Source: Nageia nagi (lineage: Eukaryota; Pinophyta). From it: a stretch of 64,000 bases of DNA. Every line of letters starts with the position of its first letter. The stretch's first letter is position 1. Where the stretch lies: NCBI GenBank assembly GCA_050084985.1, contig JBITNC010000001.1, positions 175,522,001 through 175,586,000 of the forward strand, given 5' to 3'. Shown piece by piece: positions 50,521 through 62,300 of the stretch. The notes beneath the pieces were generated by a model, which saw nothing but the letters and a program-made list of their open reading frames with translations, was not told the DNA's origin and searched no databases. Position numbers and translations under genes: made by a program.

Positions 50521-51599
50521 TCTATTTTTTATTGTATTTACATTATTCCAATCTCTTCATTCATTCCCCATAATTTCATCATTTTTCAAGGAAAAAGATA
50601 TTAGTATTCAACTAGTATTTTTGCAATTTTATTAACTTCCACTTCTACCCAATAGTCACTTATAATGGTCATTTTTGGTTCTACCTTTATATCAGTATTA
50701 ATTTTCTTAGTTTTAATATCTTCATCATATTTAGATTTTTCTTATTTTTCTATGATGACTTCCCTTTTGCCTTCTTCTACTTCATAATTAAGGTCCTTTA
50801 GTTTTTCATCAAACTCTTCTAGGTCCTTTTGTTTAAGAATTTTAGCAACATTTTTCACCATGTGTAATGGACATATAGATATTGGTGTTATAGTGAGTTT
50901 AGCTGTCTTGGTGTAATTTACCCTAGCAATTTTTGGTTTGATGATAACAATGTTATAGATTGGTAATAAGCATTGATGAATTAAGTTATGATTATCATGA
51001 AATTAGAACATGTGGATGAAAGATGCTTGCATTTCATCCCAATCATTTGTTTCTTTTCATAGTTCCTGATGTATGTACCATTCTTGTCGAATAGTTTTGA
51101 GTGTCCAATGAAAAATGTGGAACCAAATATCAAGTTGGAGATTACTTGAGTTTTTTTAAACTAACTCATAGAGGGTGATATGTTTTGTAGGATCTATATC
51201 TCCTAAATACTTGAAAATATCACTCATAATTGAATGTGGATTAATGAAATGCAATTATATGTAGTGCATTACCTTATTCTAAGATGCTAGTCTCGATTGA
51301 TGTATGCCCCACCATCTTGTAGTTATGCCAACCAAGGTGTCTTCAAGTGCATTGATTCAATCTTTTTCATTAAGAAACTTTCAGATCATCACTTTTGAAA
51401 ACTCCTATAATGGAACTGTCTCTAGATTGTGATAGAATTTTGGTAATATTTTCTAACATATATAATTTGAAATTTAGCATACTCAATTTCCTTTCATACC
51501 TTGGAATGCTCTTTTTTAATATAATTCATGGTTCCCTATGTTCCATATTATTGTAGCATTCTCATATTCATTTTCAAATGAGCCACTATGGAATATTAG

Positions 51600-52150
51600 T
51601 TGACCATCATATATAGTACCAAAATTCATTTAATTATTTCCTTAACATTAGAGTGTATAAATCACTTAGACCCATCAAATTGCTCCCATTACTACTTCCA
51701 CTATCACTATGATGGTTTGGTTCTTTGATATATGCTCCATTTATATCTTTGTTTAATGGGATATGCACCTCATAATTATTGTTGGATAAAATCCACTCTT
51801 GGAATTTACTATTGATAATTCCATTATATATATAAACCATTACAAATCTAATATAGTAGTGTATTCTAGATTTTATGTGTCAGCCATATTGATAACATCA
51901 AATGTGGCTAAGGAGGTAATCCCTAGGAAGGACACTGGTATATCATGCAATAATCCAAAATATCATACTAATGAACTATCTGCTAGTGGTATATTATATT
52001 GAGCTAGTTCTAGGGGAGTACACCTTAGTTATTTCCATATTTTGATTAGTAAAAGCTTTATATCAATCTCTAAATCTAGCATGACATTCTTTGCAAGTTT
52101 TCCATTCATTACTACTATCAAAATAGGATTATTTTTTGAGTTTTTTAGTG
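51600..52150 (-). pseudogene. Element G protease region
   Basis: About 52120-51840 reads MNGKLAKNVMLDLEIDI, then LGITSLATFDVINMAD, the shape of a Ty3/gypsy aspartic protease, with the catalytic D-S/T-G changed to DLE. The remaining ~200 bases are a decayed linker. The 50520-51600 interval joins this to reverse transcriptase and holds no separate recognisable domain. Confidence 0.5.
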
Positions 52151-52649
52151 CTTTGCATACTCATTTTTTAATATGTTTCTTATTTCAATATTTGGATATT
52201 TGTATAAGTTTCAATTGTAAATCTTCTTTTTTAATAATTTTGTAAAACTTTTTGATCAGGGTATTTTCCTCTTCGATTAATTACATCGAAGCTGATTATG
52301 GTTGGGTTACCTTATAGCCTTTCTTCTATAATATTTATATGATTTTCTTTATGATTAAAACAAGGTCATGATGTTTTTCTAGATCTAGATACTTGGGTTC
52401 TGGGGTAATTTGTTGGATGACTAGTTCATTGAACCCTATTTTCTTTATTCCTAACCTTATTGTTATGCATGAAGATGGTATTTCTAAGGCAATTTTTCCT
52501 ATTAGAATTGGATTTGCATTGATTATATTTTCTAGAGAGTTAGTTTTGGCTAAGAAAGCTATAGAATTAATAATGAATGGTACTCATATAACATCTTTGG
52601 TATTTGAGTTGTTATTATTTTCAAGTTTCAACATTCTTGCTTGCATGTC

Positions 52650-55100
52650 TTGGAAGAGTTTAGGGTAGTCTCCAAAACTATGATCGTTCATCATTTGGCA
52701 AAATTGGCACCTTAAGAAAGCTCAAGGATGTGGAAAATCATATTATTGATGGGAATAATATGCATAATTAAAATATTAAGGTCTATTACCTCCTTGAACA
52801 CCTTGGAATCCTCCCCTATATCCACCTCCTCTTGCATAGCCAGGCCCTTTGATTTTTGTATCATTCATTAGGTGTATTATATTATTCTCGAGGTTGTTGT
52901 TATTGGGTAGATGTGACCAATGGAATATATGTGATTCATAATTCATAAATGAATGATGTTGGTATTTATTCAATGCATTTGTTCTTATTATACCACAAAT
53001 GCTTATGGGTTCCTTCGTAAGTCTTCTTCAATATCAGCTAGAAACAACTTACCTCTACATTTATCAATTTAATGGTTTTATGATCTTCAAGCTTGAAAAC
53101 TTGTTTATCCATTAATTCCTCAATTTTTAACACTTATTACATGGAAATATTTGGTATTATGGGTGCTCAATATTCAATATTTCTAATAATATTCTTAATC
53201 AAATTTATGTAGAGTTGGACAATCATTGGCTAGGTATCCTTCTTTAGTACAAGTTTCCACCAAATTTCTTTGTGCTATGTTGGAATTGTGGAACTCCCTT
53301 GAGTTGAATTTCTTTTTTATATATTATATTCACATCATCAATTAGTTATATAAATCATCACTCATTGTATTTACTCGCCAATGTTATGACTCAATATTGA
53401 TTGCTACTTGTAATGCATTAATATATGATGGGTATAATTTCTCCATAGCTCTTCTAAATTCTGATCACAATCCAAAGATGAACCATTCCACTTTCTATTT
53501 TTTGATCATTGGTTCCTAAAGTCTCTTTTAAGTTACTTTAAATATTTTTTCATATTCTTGTACAATTTTCATGGATCCCATAATTAAATCATGCATCTTG
53601 CTTATGCTTTCTAGTTCATGTTTTGAGAAATGATACTCAACTTTGAAAGCTATCTTAATTTAATTCTTCTTTTTCATTGCTCATATCGATGGATAATATA
53701 TAAATTTCATATACCATTTTAATACTTCATCTTCTAATGTGGCTACAAACTCATTTATAAATGTTCCCTCATTTGTAACATGTCATCTTTACCAATAATT
53801 TTCTAATATAAATAGGTGCTCTTTAGCATCATGGGTATCTTTTTTGAATATAGGTAATTTATTAGAAGCTACCATTTGTGGTTGATTAGTTCATTGGGTT
53901 TTTGGGTTATGTTGTCTTTGTCTATTAGGTGATGTATATTAAATGTTCTAGGTTGATCTCTTAGTATTTCTATGTGAGAATAATTTTCTCTTATTACTTA
54001 GAATATGTTGGGGGTTCTATTATTTCCTCTATTATGGAAGCTGATGATGGTCCTTTCATTCTTGGTCACTTAGAGGGAGTGGAAAAACTTCTTCAAACTA
54101 CCAAGTCATCAAATGGTACAAGGGGAAGGGAGAAATTATGGGGGAATAAATACTCAGTATACTATTTCTTCCTATTAATCATATCAGTGAGGATCATATT
54201 ATTAATTATCTTAGGGTTAAAGGGTACTATAGCTTGTCCTAAGTTCTTAGGATTTTTCTCTTCCACTTGTGGTTCTATGGTTTCTATGATTTCTCCTAAT
54301 ATGGGGCTAAGTAGGTTTGGATATTATGCTTCTAATTCTTCTTATTATGGTATTCATTGATATTACACTGTTAGAAACATAAGTGAGAATAGGGTTGAAA
54401 AATTAGTGATAAGTGCTCTTATTACTCTCCTAATGCATCTATGAGTGACCTTGACTAATTAGGTCAAGGTTTTCCTTCTCTAGTATTCAACATCATCCCT
54501 TTCTCACTCTTCGATCTCTATTTCTATGGGCTCTTTTATCCTTATTTGGGTTACCAAGTATTCAATATCCTTATCTATGACTTCAGTTGACTAATTGATA
54601 AGAGGTTGAATCATATTATCCAATATGTTATCAAATTAATTTGGAATAAGTGCTCCCTTTAGGGTCTCAGATGAGCTTACAATGGTTCGAATGAATTTTC
54701 ATCATGTTCATATGCTAATATTTATACTGCTACAAATCCCTCTATAGTTCTATATCCCTCAATATTCACTACTATAATTAGGTGGTAATGCATCAATTGA
54801 TATTTCCATGATGGTTTCCTCATTCTCCATTGATTCAATGTCTATCCTACTTCCAAATGTTCCTTCTTTGTTATGATGCCCACTTTCAACATGATCATGT
54901 ACCAATTCTTAAACTTCTATGATATGCTCCTCTAACTCTAGTTATAATAGTTTACTTAATTACCTACTATCTATCTCCATTTGTAGTTTCTTCTTCTCTC
55001 TATCTCTATGCAATTGGTACCATAATTTATTATTGTGAACTCTTCTTAGTATTGTCTCACTTTTGTCTAAACTAGTTGCCTCTTCTTTCTTCATCTTTGT
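52650..55100 (-). pseudogene. Element G Gag
   Basis: Reading from about 55100 on the - strand, a charged N-terminal part (SLDKSETILRRV, HRDREKKKLQMEI) and an acidic linker lead to a gag domain at about 53870-53400 (LPIFKKDTHDAKEHLFILE, then LKWYMKF). A glycine/arginine-rich tail (YARGGGYRGGFQGVQGG, about 52850) comes before a knuckle (CQFCQMMNDHSFGD, about 52700, last Cys lost). The RG-rich tail suggests RNA binding. Many stops. The + strand open frame at 53974-54360 is its shadow. Confidence 0.65.
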
Positions 55101-55929
55101 GTGCTCCTCTCTTTTATTTTTAGGATATTGCTACTTATTGATCCTAGTTTTCCTTATTTATATACTTCCTTAGCAAAAAATTGTGACTTCTCCCTTGTAC
55201 CCTTTTCTTACCCTATACCAATTTAGTTATTCATCTGCCCTCCATATCTTCCCCCTACCCCTTAGAACCTCCCTGCTACAAGTAGGTGAGAGTATTTGGG
55301 ATAGCCCCTTGCTCAATAAAATATATTTTACAAATCTAGGGAAGATTTTCTATAAATATTTTACTAGGTCTGCTATAAAATCTTTCTTTACCTTCCTCCC
55401 ATGAACCTAATCTTGTAGTGCAAATTTAGTGGTGTAGGTATCTAATGTGTTGTGTACACACTTGTCAATTTTTTGTGTCCAAGCCAATGTTGCTTACGAA
55501 TGCCCCTTATCAACTCTATCATAATTATTCACATGCTCATAGAGACACCATGAGGGCTTTTGGAAGAGAGGCACCATGAGGGTTTTGGATGCAGTCATAG
55601 AAGGGCCATGAGGGGGATATAACTACAATCAGGCTTAGTAGAGATAATAAGTGTAGATCTCATGGATTTGGACCCTATTTCAAGAGTTTCTTCCTCCTTG
55701 TTCAAATATATAGCATGAGAAAAGACCACATCCCAACCTTGAGGGCCATTAGCTTAGAATTAAAGGTGACCCTACTATCTTCTCATCCTAGATGAATAAT
55801 GAAACAAAAATGATTATTTACATGCTACTTTTGAGAACCCACTAATCTCCTTCAATCAAGATGTTATCAATGATATCATTTCCCTTATTAAACTACAAGC
55901 CTTGACATGCTAATTTTGAGGTCCCCATA
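55101..55929. other. No gene seen
   Basis: Unassigned AT-rich sequence between element G and the LINE remnant. It may contain the 5' leader or LTR of G, but no boundary or partner copy is visible. A short motif CACCATGAGGG is repeated near 55546 and 55570. Confidence 0.4.
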
Positions 55930-57107
55930 TTTTACAAGGTACCATTGAAAAATGGGTGTAGACCAACTGGACCTAATATGGTAAAATAATGTGTGTTTCT
56001 ACTCAAATGGCTTCTTCCTAGTAGGTTTTGAGATAGCATCCACCCAAGATCATGCTTTCCAATTGAGCCCTTGGTTATATGGTAATGTTAGGTTATACAT
56101 AAAACCTTGGTACATAGATTTCACTCCTAATACCTACCATCTTTAGCTCCTATGTGGGTAAGACTCCCTTCCCTACTTTTTGAATATTATAACTATACTA
56201 TTTTCAAAAGAATTGGTAATGCACTTGGGGATTTCATAGATGAATCTAATTTAACCTTTGAATATACCTAGCTTTCTATGGCTCACATTTGCATTAATCT
56301 CAATCTAGATGTGCCCTTGTAGACCAAGATCACTATCTAGATTAGTTCCAAAATCTAAGAACAACCCCTAGAAATATGAATATATCCCCTTTAGCTATCA
56401 CCTTTACTATGAGTATGGCCACCTCCTTTGCTAATTCTCTCATTACAATCTATAGGACTCTCAAAGAAGCCTACAAGTGCATCCTAACACTCCCCCAACT
56501 CCTCCCAAGTAGCCAAAGGCTCCTACCCTTGCTAATGTAGTTCCTCCAAAGTAAGTAGTTGATCCTCCAACCCCTCCCAAGGCTCCCTCTCTAAAATAAC
56601 AAGCTAGATTTGTAGGTAAATCTATCCCTCCTATTATTTCTAATCCATTTTAGTTATTGTAAGAAGACATTACTCCTAAATCTATGTCACTATCTCAAGA
56701 TATCATCCTTGTTAACCAAACCCCTCTCCTTCCTGACCATGCGATGGTTGATACAAGCATGGAGGACATCCCTCCACTTGGAAATAACCCCCTTTGATAA
56801 AAAAACACTCCTTATCTATTGAAAAAAAGAAAATATGGGTCCTTACAAGAAGAGAGGATGAAAACCAAATCACACTTTCCTATAGTTAACAACTATGGAT
56901 AGCATTGACATGGCTCTTAGGCCTATTATATGAATTCTTTCAGCCTAAGAAATCAAAGTAATCATAGTGTTACTACATGGTTTCATGTACTCCTCAAATG
57001 ATGCTCTTCACATTCTTACTTTTAGCAAGCTTTCCCATTGTACTTATTTTAACCTTCTTCTATATTTCCTTTCAAGTTAATAGAATTTTTTTATTGATTA
57101 AAAAAAA
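55930..57107 (+). pseudogene. LINE ORF1-like (DUF4283) remnant with poly(A) end
   Basis: On the + strand at about 56005-56130 the frame reads NGFFLVGFEIASTQD, then SPWLYGNVRLYIKPW, the signature of DUF4283 proteins found in plant L1-type LINE ORF1. Downstream are ICINLNLDVPL (about 56290) and YEYIPFSYHLYYEYGHL (about 56376-56425), the family's terminal zinc knuckle with its Cys changed to Tyr. A proline-rich part follows (56480-56600). AGTTAATAGAATTTTTTTAT then ATTAAAAAAAA near 57075-57107 looks like a LINE 3' end with poly(A). No endonuclease or reverse transcriptase is present, so the copy is internally deleted or the ORF1 part and tail come from different insertions. Confidence 0.55.
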
Positions 57108-57391
57108 CATTTTTTGTCCAAGCCTATATGGATCATTCTAATTGTATTAAGTTTTCTTTGTCCCACTTAATTTTTGGTATAAGGATGTATGTTTTAAATT
57201 CTTTTTGTATGCTTATTTACTTTAGAAATACATTAGGGAATTCACAAAAGAATGTTTTATAACTCCCACATTCATGAATCAGATTGATTAAACTTGCTTT
57301 ACTATATACTATCCATCGAATAAACCACTTTCTAAATTTTTTCAATTCCCTCAAGAACCACTCTTGTAGTGACTTTTGTGAGGGAAGAAAA

Positions 57392-59297
57392 TGTTGAGCA
57401 TGTGTGATTGTCATTGTTGTCAACATGTGGTTTTGGTAAAGACCAGGTTCCGGAAGTGATGAAGTCAGCAAGGAGAACTGAAAAGTTAGGATTAGTAAAT
57501 AACGCATTCCGGATCGGGTTTTGGAAGTGATGAAGTCAGCAAGGAGAATTGAAAAGCTGGGGTTAGTAAATAAAGCATTTCAGAAGTGATGAGGTCAGCA
57601 AGTTCCAGAAGTGATGAAGTCAGCAAGGAGAATTGAAAAGCTGTGGTTAGTAAATTAAGCATTCCAGAATGAAATAATAAAAGCTTAGTTGTGAAAAAAA
57701 ATTGGGTTCCAGAGAAAGTGAGTAGAGCATTCTGGAAGCATGAAGATGACATCATAAGAAGAACGATGTTCACATTTTTGAATGAAACTGGGTTTTGGAG
57801 ATGATGAGGTCAGCAAGGGGTGAATAAAAGTCCAGAGATAAAAGTGCAAAGATAAAAGTCTGGAGATAAAAGTGTGAAGATAAAAGTGCGAAGATAAAAG
57901 TGCAAAGATAAAAGTCCAGAGATAAAAGTTCAGAGATAAAAGTCCAGAGAGAAAAGTCCGGAGATAAAAGTCCAGAGATAAAAGTTCGGAGATAAAAGTC
58001 CGGAGATAAAAGTTCGAAGATAAAAGTCCAGAGATAAAAGTTCAAAGATAAAAGTTCGGAGATAAATGTTCAGAGATAAAAGTTCAGAGATAAAAGTCCG
58101 GAGAGAAAAGTGCAAAGATAAAAGTCTAGAGATAAAAGTTTAGAGATGATGACATCATGGTGTGGACATCGTAGGAAGCATTTTACTCTACTTTCGAAGT
58201 CTAGAGAAGATGATGTTAGCAGTTGGTGTTGAAAAGTTTGGAAGGCCACATAGATACCTTGGAACTCTCTTTTGGAGTCTAGAGATGATGACATCATGGT
58301 GAATACAATAAACATCCAGTAAGCTAGTAGGCGATGCAGATACCTTGGAACTCTCTTCCTGAATCAGTGGAGAAAGAGCTACACTTATCTGAATAACTCT
58401 ATTTGAGCAAGAGGAGCATTCATCAGTTACAGTAGTTGCAGTCTCAGATAGTGAACTCTCTTAGTGCAGGAGTAGTTACAAATAAAGATTCCTTTTTAGT
58501 TTGTTTTTGGTAACGTGTCATGATAGGAATAGTTTTGTGAGGGGTTTTCTTGATGTGTAACAGTTTTCGTAATGTGTAATAGTTTGTAGGAATGGATGTG
58601 AAGAGTGGATGGTAGATTTAGGGAAAACTGGTGAGCAGAGATAGGGGAGTTGAAGTAATAGCATGGGAGAGGATGTAACAGCATGGAAGTGAAGGTAATA
58701 GCATGGAAGATATGGAGAGTGGATTAAAGAAGGTGTGAAAAATGAGCATGGAGAGAAGAGTGAGAAGAGAAGTGTGAAGTGGAGAGGGAAGAGCATGGAA
58801 GAGGGGAGTATTTGAAGTATGTGAAGTGAGCAAACAAATATGCAGAGAGGATAGTGATTGTTTAACTGTGTTACTTTGGAGCTATGTGTAGAGATCAAAC
58901 AATGAGCATTAGAGCTAGACCATTGAGGGTCTTCTAGAACTGTATTCCTTCCTCCTTTTTTGAATGTTGTATCAAGTGGGTGCTTGCTAGCTGGAGTTGG
59001 TGCTCCTAGCAGTAGGTGCTGCTATATTTAAAGTGGTAGTAGGTGCTACCCTTCACAGTTGGTACTATGAATCTATAAGCTTTCTTTAATGACTGGATTT
59101 GGATTGGAGTCCAAGCAGTCATGTTCAAGGATGTAGCCAATCTGGTGAACCTCATTATATCTGGTGTTGTGTGATGTACTTGGTGTGCTTGCTCAATTTT
59201 CTCTAGCTTTTAATCTATCTTTATTTACGAAGCTTAAATTGATTATTTTTATATACACTGATTCACCCCTACTCTCAGTGTCACTCGAATTCCAACA
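57392..59297 (+). repeat. 5' LTR of C2
   Basis: TGTTGAGCAT...TTCCAACA, 1906 bases. The first 400 bases differ from C1 by repeated GTGATGAAGTCAGCAAGGAG blocks (about 57455-57640), which resemble the module in the LTR of element E even more closely. Confidence 0.93.
57826..58148 (+). repeat. 14-bp minisatellite in LTR of C2
   Basis: About 23 units of AAAAGTYCRGAGAT, all 14 bases, in a single block ending in GATGATGACATCATG. Array length therefore differs strongly between copies (23 against about 55). Confidence 0.94.
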
Positions 59298-59299
59298 AT

Positions 59300-59311
59300 T
59301 GGTATCAGAGC
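59300..59311 (+). other. Primer-binding site of C2
   Basis: TGGTATCAGAGC two bases after the LTR, identical to that of C1. Confidence 0.95.
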
Positions 59312-59361
59312 CAAGTTCCTACTTAGGCTATAACAGCTAAGGAGATCCTAGTAGTGACACT

Positions 59362-62300
59362 ATGGCAAGCGGAGAAGGGTTCTCATCTAACAAGGCACCT
59401 CTCTTTGATGGAACCAATTATGCTTTCTGGAAACTTCGAATGAAGACTTATCTCAGTACATTGGGTTATGGTACTTGGGATGCTATTAAAAGGGGTTACA
59501 CTCCTCCCCCTACAGGTCCATCAGATGAAGCAGAAAGAAAGGCATTTGAATGTGATGCGAAAGCAAGAAATGCCCTAATGTGTGGTCTTGTGGACAGTGA
59601 ACTGGTGAAAGTTATGGCATGCAAATCTACAAAAGAAATATGGAATAAGTTGAAGAGCATTCACGAAGGAGATGATAAAGTCAAGGAAGCAAAACTCTAA
59701 ACTCATAGAGCTCAATTCGAAGTTCTAAAGATGAATGAAGATGAAACCATCGAAGCATACATGTTGAGAGTAAATGAAATTACTAATGCAATCAGAGGTC
59801 TTGGAGAAGAAATTGAAGATCATATCATCATGAAAAAGGTACTGCGATCTCTCACATCTTGCTTTGATTCAAAGGTGTCTGCTATTGAAGAAGCAAAAAA
59901 TTTGAAAACTTTCAGCATGGATGAAATGCATGGATCGCTGACTGCTTATGAAATGAGGATCGAAAAAGCAAAACATTCAGAAAAAGAAGTAGCATTTAAA
60001 GCCAATAACATTACCACATCCAAAATAGATTCTGACAATGAAGAATAATCTGATGAAGCAGAAGCAAATTTTGTTAGAAAGCTAAAAAGGGGAAAAGGTA
60101 AATATAAAGGCAAGCTATCGTTTAAATGTTTTAACTATGGTGGTATTGGTCATTTCATTTCAAAATGTCCATATAGAAGAATTGATAAAGATGATCAAGA
60201 ATCATATTTTGAGAAAAACCACAAAATGAAATCTCATGCTCGAAATAGAAGGTCAAATAGACAGAGCTTCATATCTAGAAATGAAGGCTCCACTGATGAT
60301 GATTCCAGTAATGAATCAGAAAAAGAATACAATGGAGCATTGTTTATGGCATTTGAAGAGAAACTGAATGAAGATAATCAAAATGACCAAGAACATAAAA
60401 AAGAAGAGACAGATGAAGAAAATGACTATGAGATTGAGATTGATCTTGAAGAAGAACTAATAATAACATTGAATGAATTGAATAAAGAAATAAAGAAAAA
60501 TAAGAAACTCTCAAAAAGGTTTGATGATGCAAGTAATATTATAGAAAACTTAAAAATAGAAGTGGAAGAATCTAAGAGGATAAATGAGAGTTTGGAGGAA
60601 CAGCTTCTTGTGAAAGTTAAAAATTACAGTAAGCTTGAAGAAGAAATAACTGGGCTACATATGCAACTAGAGGAAGTCACCAAGAAAATCAGCTCTTTTG
60701 AATATCTAGAAGGAAGGTCGACTAAACTCAGCGAAATCATTAACAGTCAAAGAATGTTTTCTGATAAATCTGGTCTGGGATATGAACAAGGACAATCTTC
60801 CAATGATATAAAAAGGGAAAACATAAAAGAAACCAAAAAGAAGGAAGATAGCTCAGGACTGGAGGATGATGGCTTCACTCAAGCACATTCCAGAAGAAGA
60901 CCCTATGCAAGACTAAGAAGTACTCAGTAATATAATAGCTACATCCATCCCTTCAATGGATACTGTTTCAAATGCAATGCATATGGACATAAAATTTTTG
61001 AATGTAAGTATAATATCGCTCCAAGAACCTTTGTCACTAGGAATGCATTCGGCCCACTAATGGAGTATCCAGTTGAGTGTTACACCTGTCATGAGTATGG
61101 ACACATTGCCAGATTCTACAGAAATAATCATGGCATGAGGTTCTTTCCACCAAGACAATTTCCTTCCATAAGATAGAATAAACAATTTCAGAGCAGTCAT
61201 CCATAGGTAGAAGAAAAGTATAATAAAAAACAAGGAGCTGAAATAAAAGTAAAACAAGTCTGGAAAGAAAAGGAGAAACTCAGAGAGGATAAAGAGTCTT
61301 TAATCATTCAAACAGCATTAAAAGCTTAAGACAAACCATCACCATGGATATTAGACAGCGTATGCTCAAGTCACATGACAGGTGATAAGAAGAAATTTCA
61401 AAAACTACAGGAATATGAAGGTGGGTCAGTAAGATTTGGAAACAATGATGGCACATAGATTATCAGTAAAGGGACAATCAAAATAAATGATGGCAACATC
61501 AGATCCGAAGAGGTATTATTTATTGTGGGACTGAAGCATAATTTGTTGAGCATCAGTCAAATATGTGATAAAGGACATGATGTAATTTTCAAAAAGCATG
61601 GCTATGAGATCTGAAGGGAAAATAGTGGTAGACTTGTAGCAGTTGGTACAAGAACCTATGGTAATTTATACACCTTATCAGATATTTTAGAGGGATCATG
61701 TATTCTAGGCAAGGAGAGTGATAATTGGCTATGGCATAAGAGATTGGGACACATCTGTTTTAAAAACTTGATGAACATTTGATCAAAAAGAGCAGTAAGA
61801 GATATGCCCAGTATCAGCACACCAGCAAATGATATTTGTGATTCATGCCAAAGGGGAAAGCAAACTCAGGCAAAGTTCAAAGTGAAAGAATATCACACAA
61901 GCAGACCATTGGAAATCATACACACCGACCTATGCGGACCAATGAGAACACAAAGCTTCAATGGAGATAAGTATTTTATTTTGTTCATAGATGATTATTC
62001 AAGAATGACTTGGGTGCAATTTTTGAAACATAAATCTAAAGCTTTTGAAATGTTCAAAGTATTTAAAAATCAAGTAGAAAATTAGATAGAGAGGAGAATT
62101 AAATGTCTTCGCTCAGATAGAGGAGGTGAGTTCACTTCTGATGAGTTTACTAAGTTTTGCATACAACACGGAATTAAAAGACAATTCTCTACAGCTAGAA
62201 CTCCACAACAAAATGGAGTAGTTGAAAGAAAAAATAGAGCAGTATAAGAAATGGCTCGAACCATGCTGATAGAAAGCAAGGTTGCTGATAGGTTCTGGAA

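Noticed and set aside
53974-54360. 128-codon + strand frame with hydrophobic stretches
   Set aside because: Shadow of the Gag of element G on the other strand; no homology or own signals.
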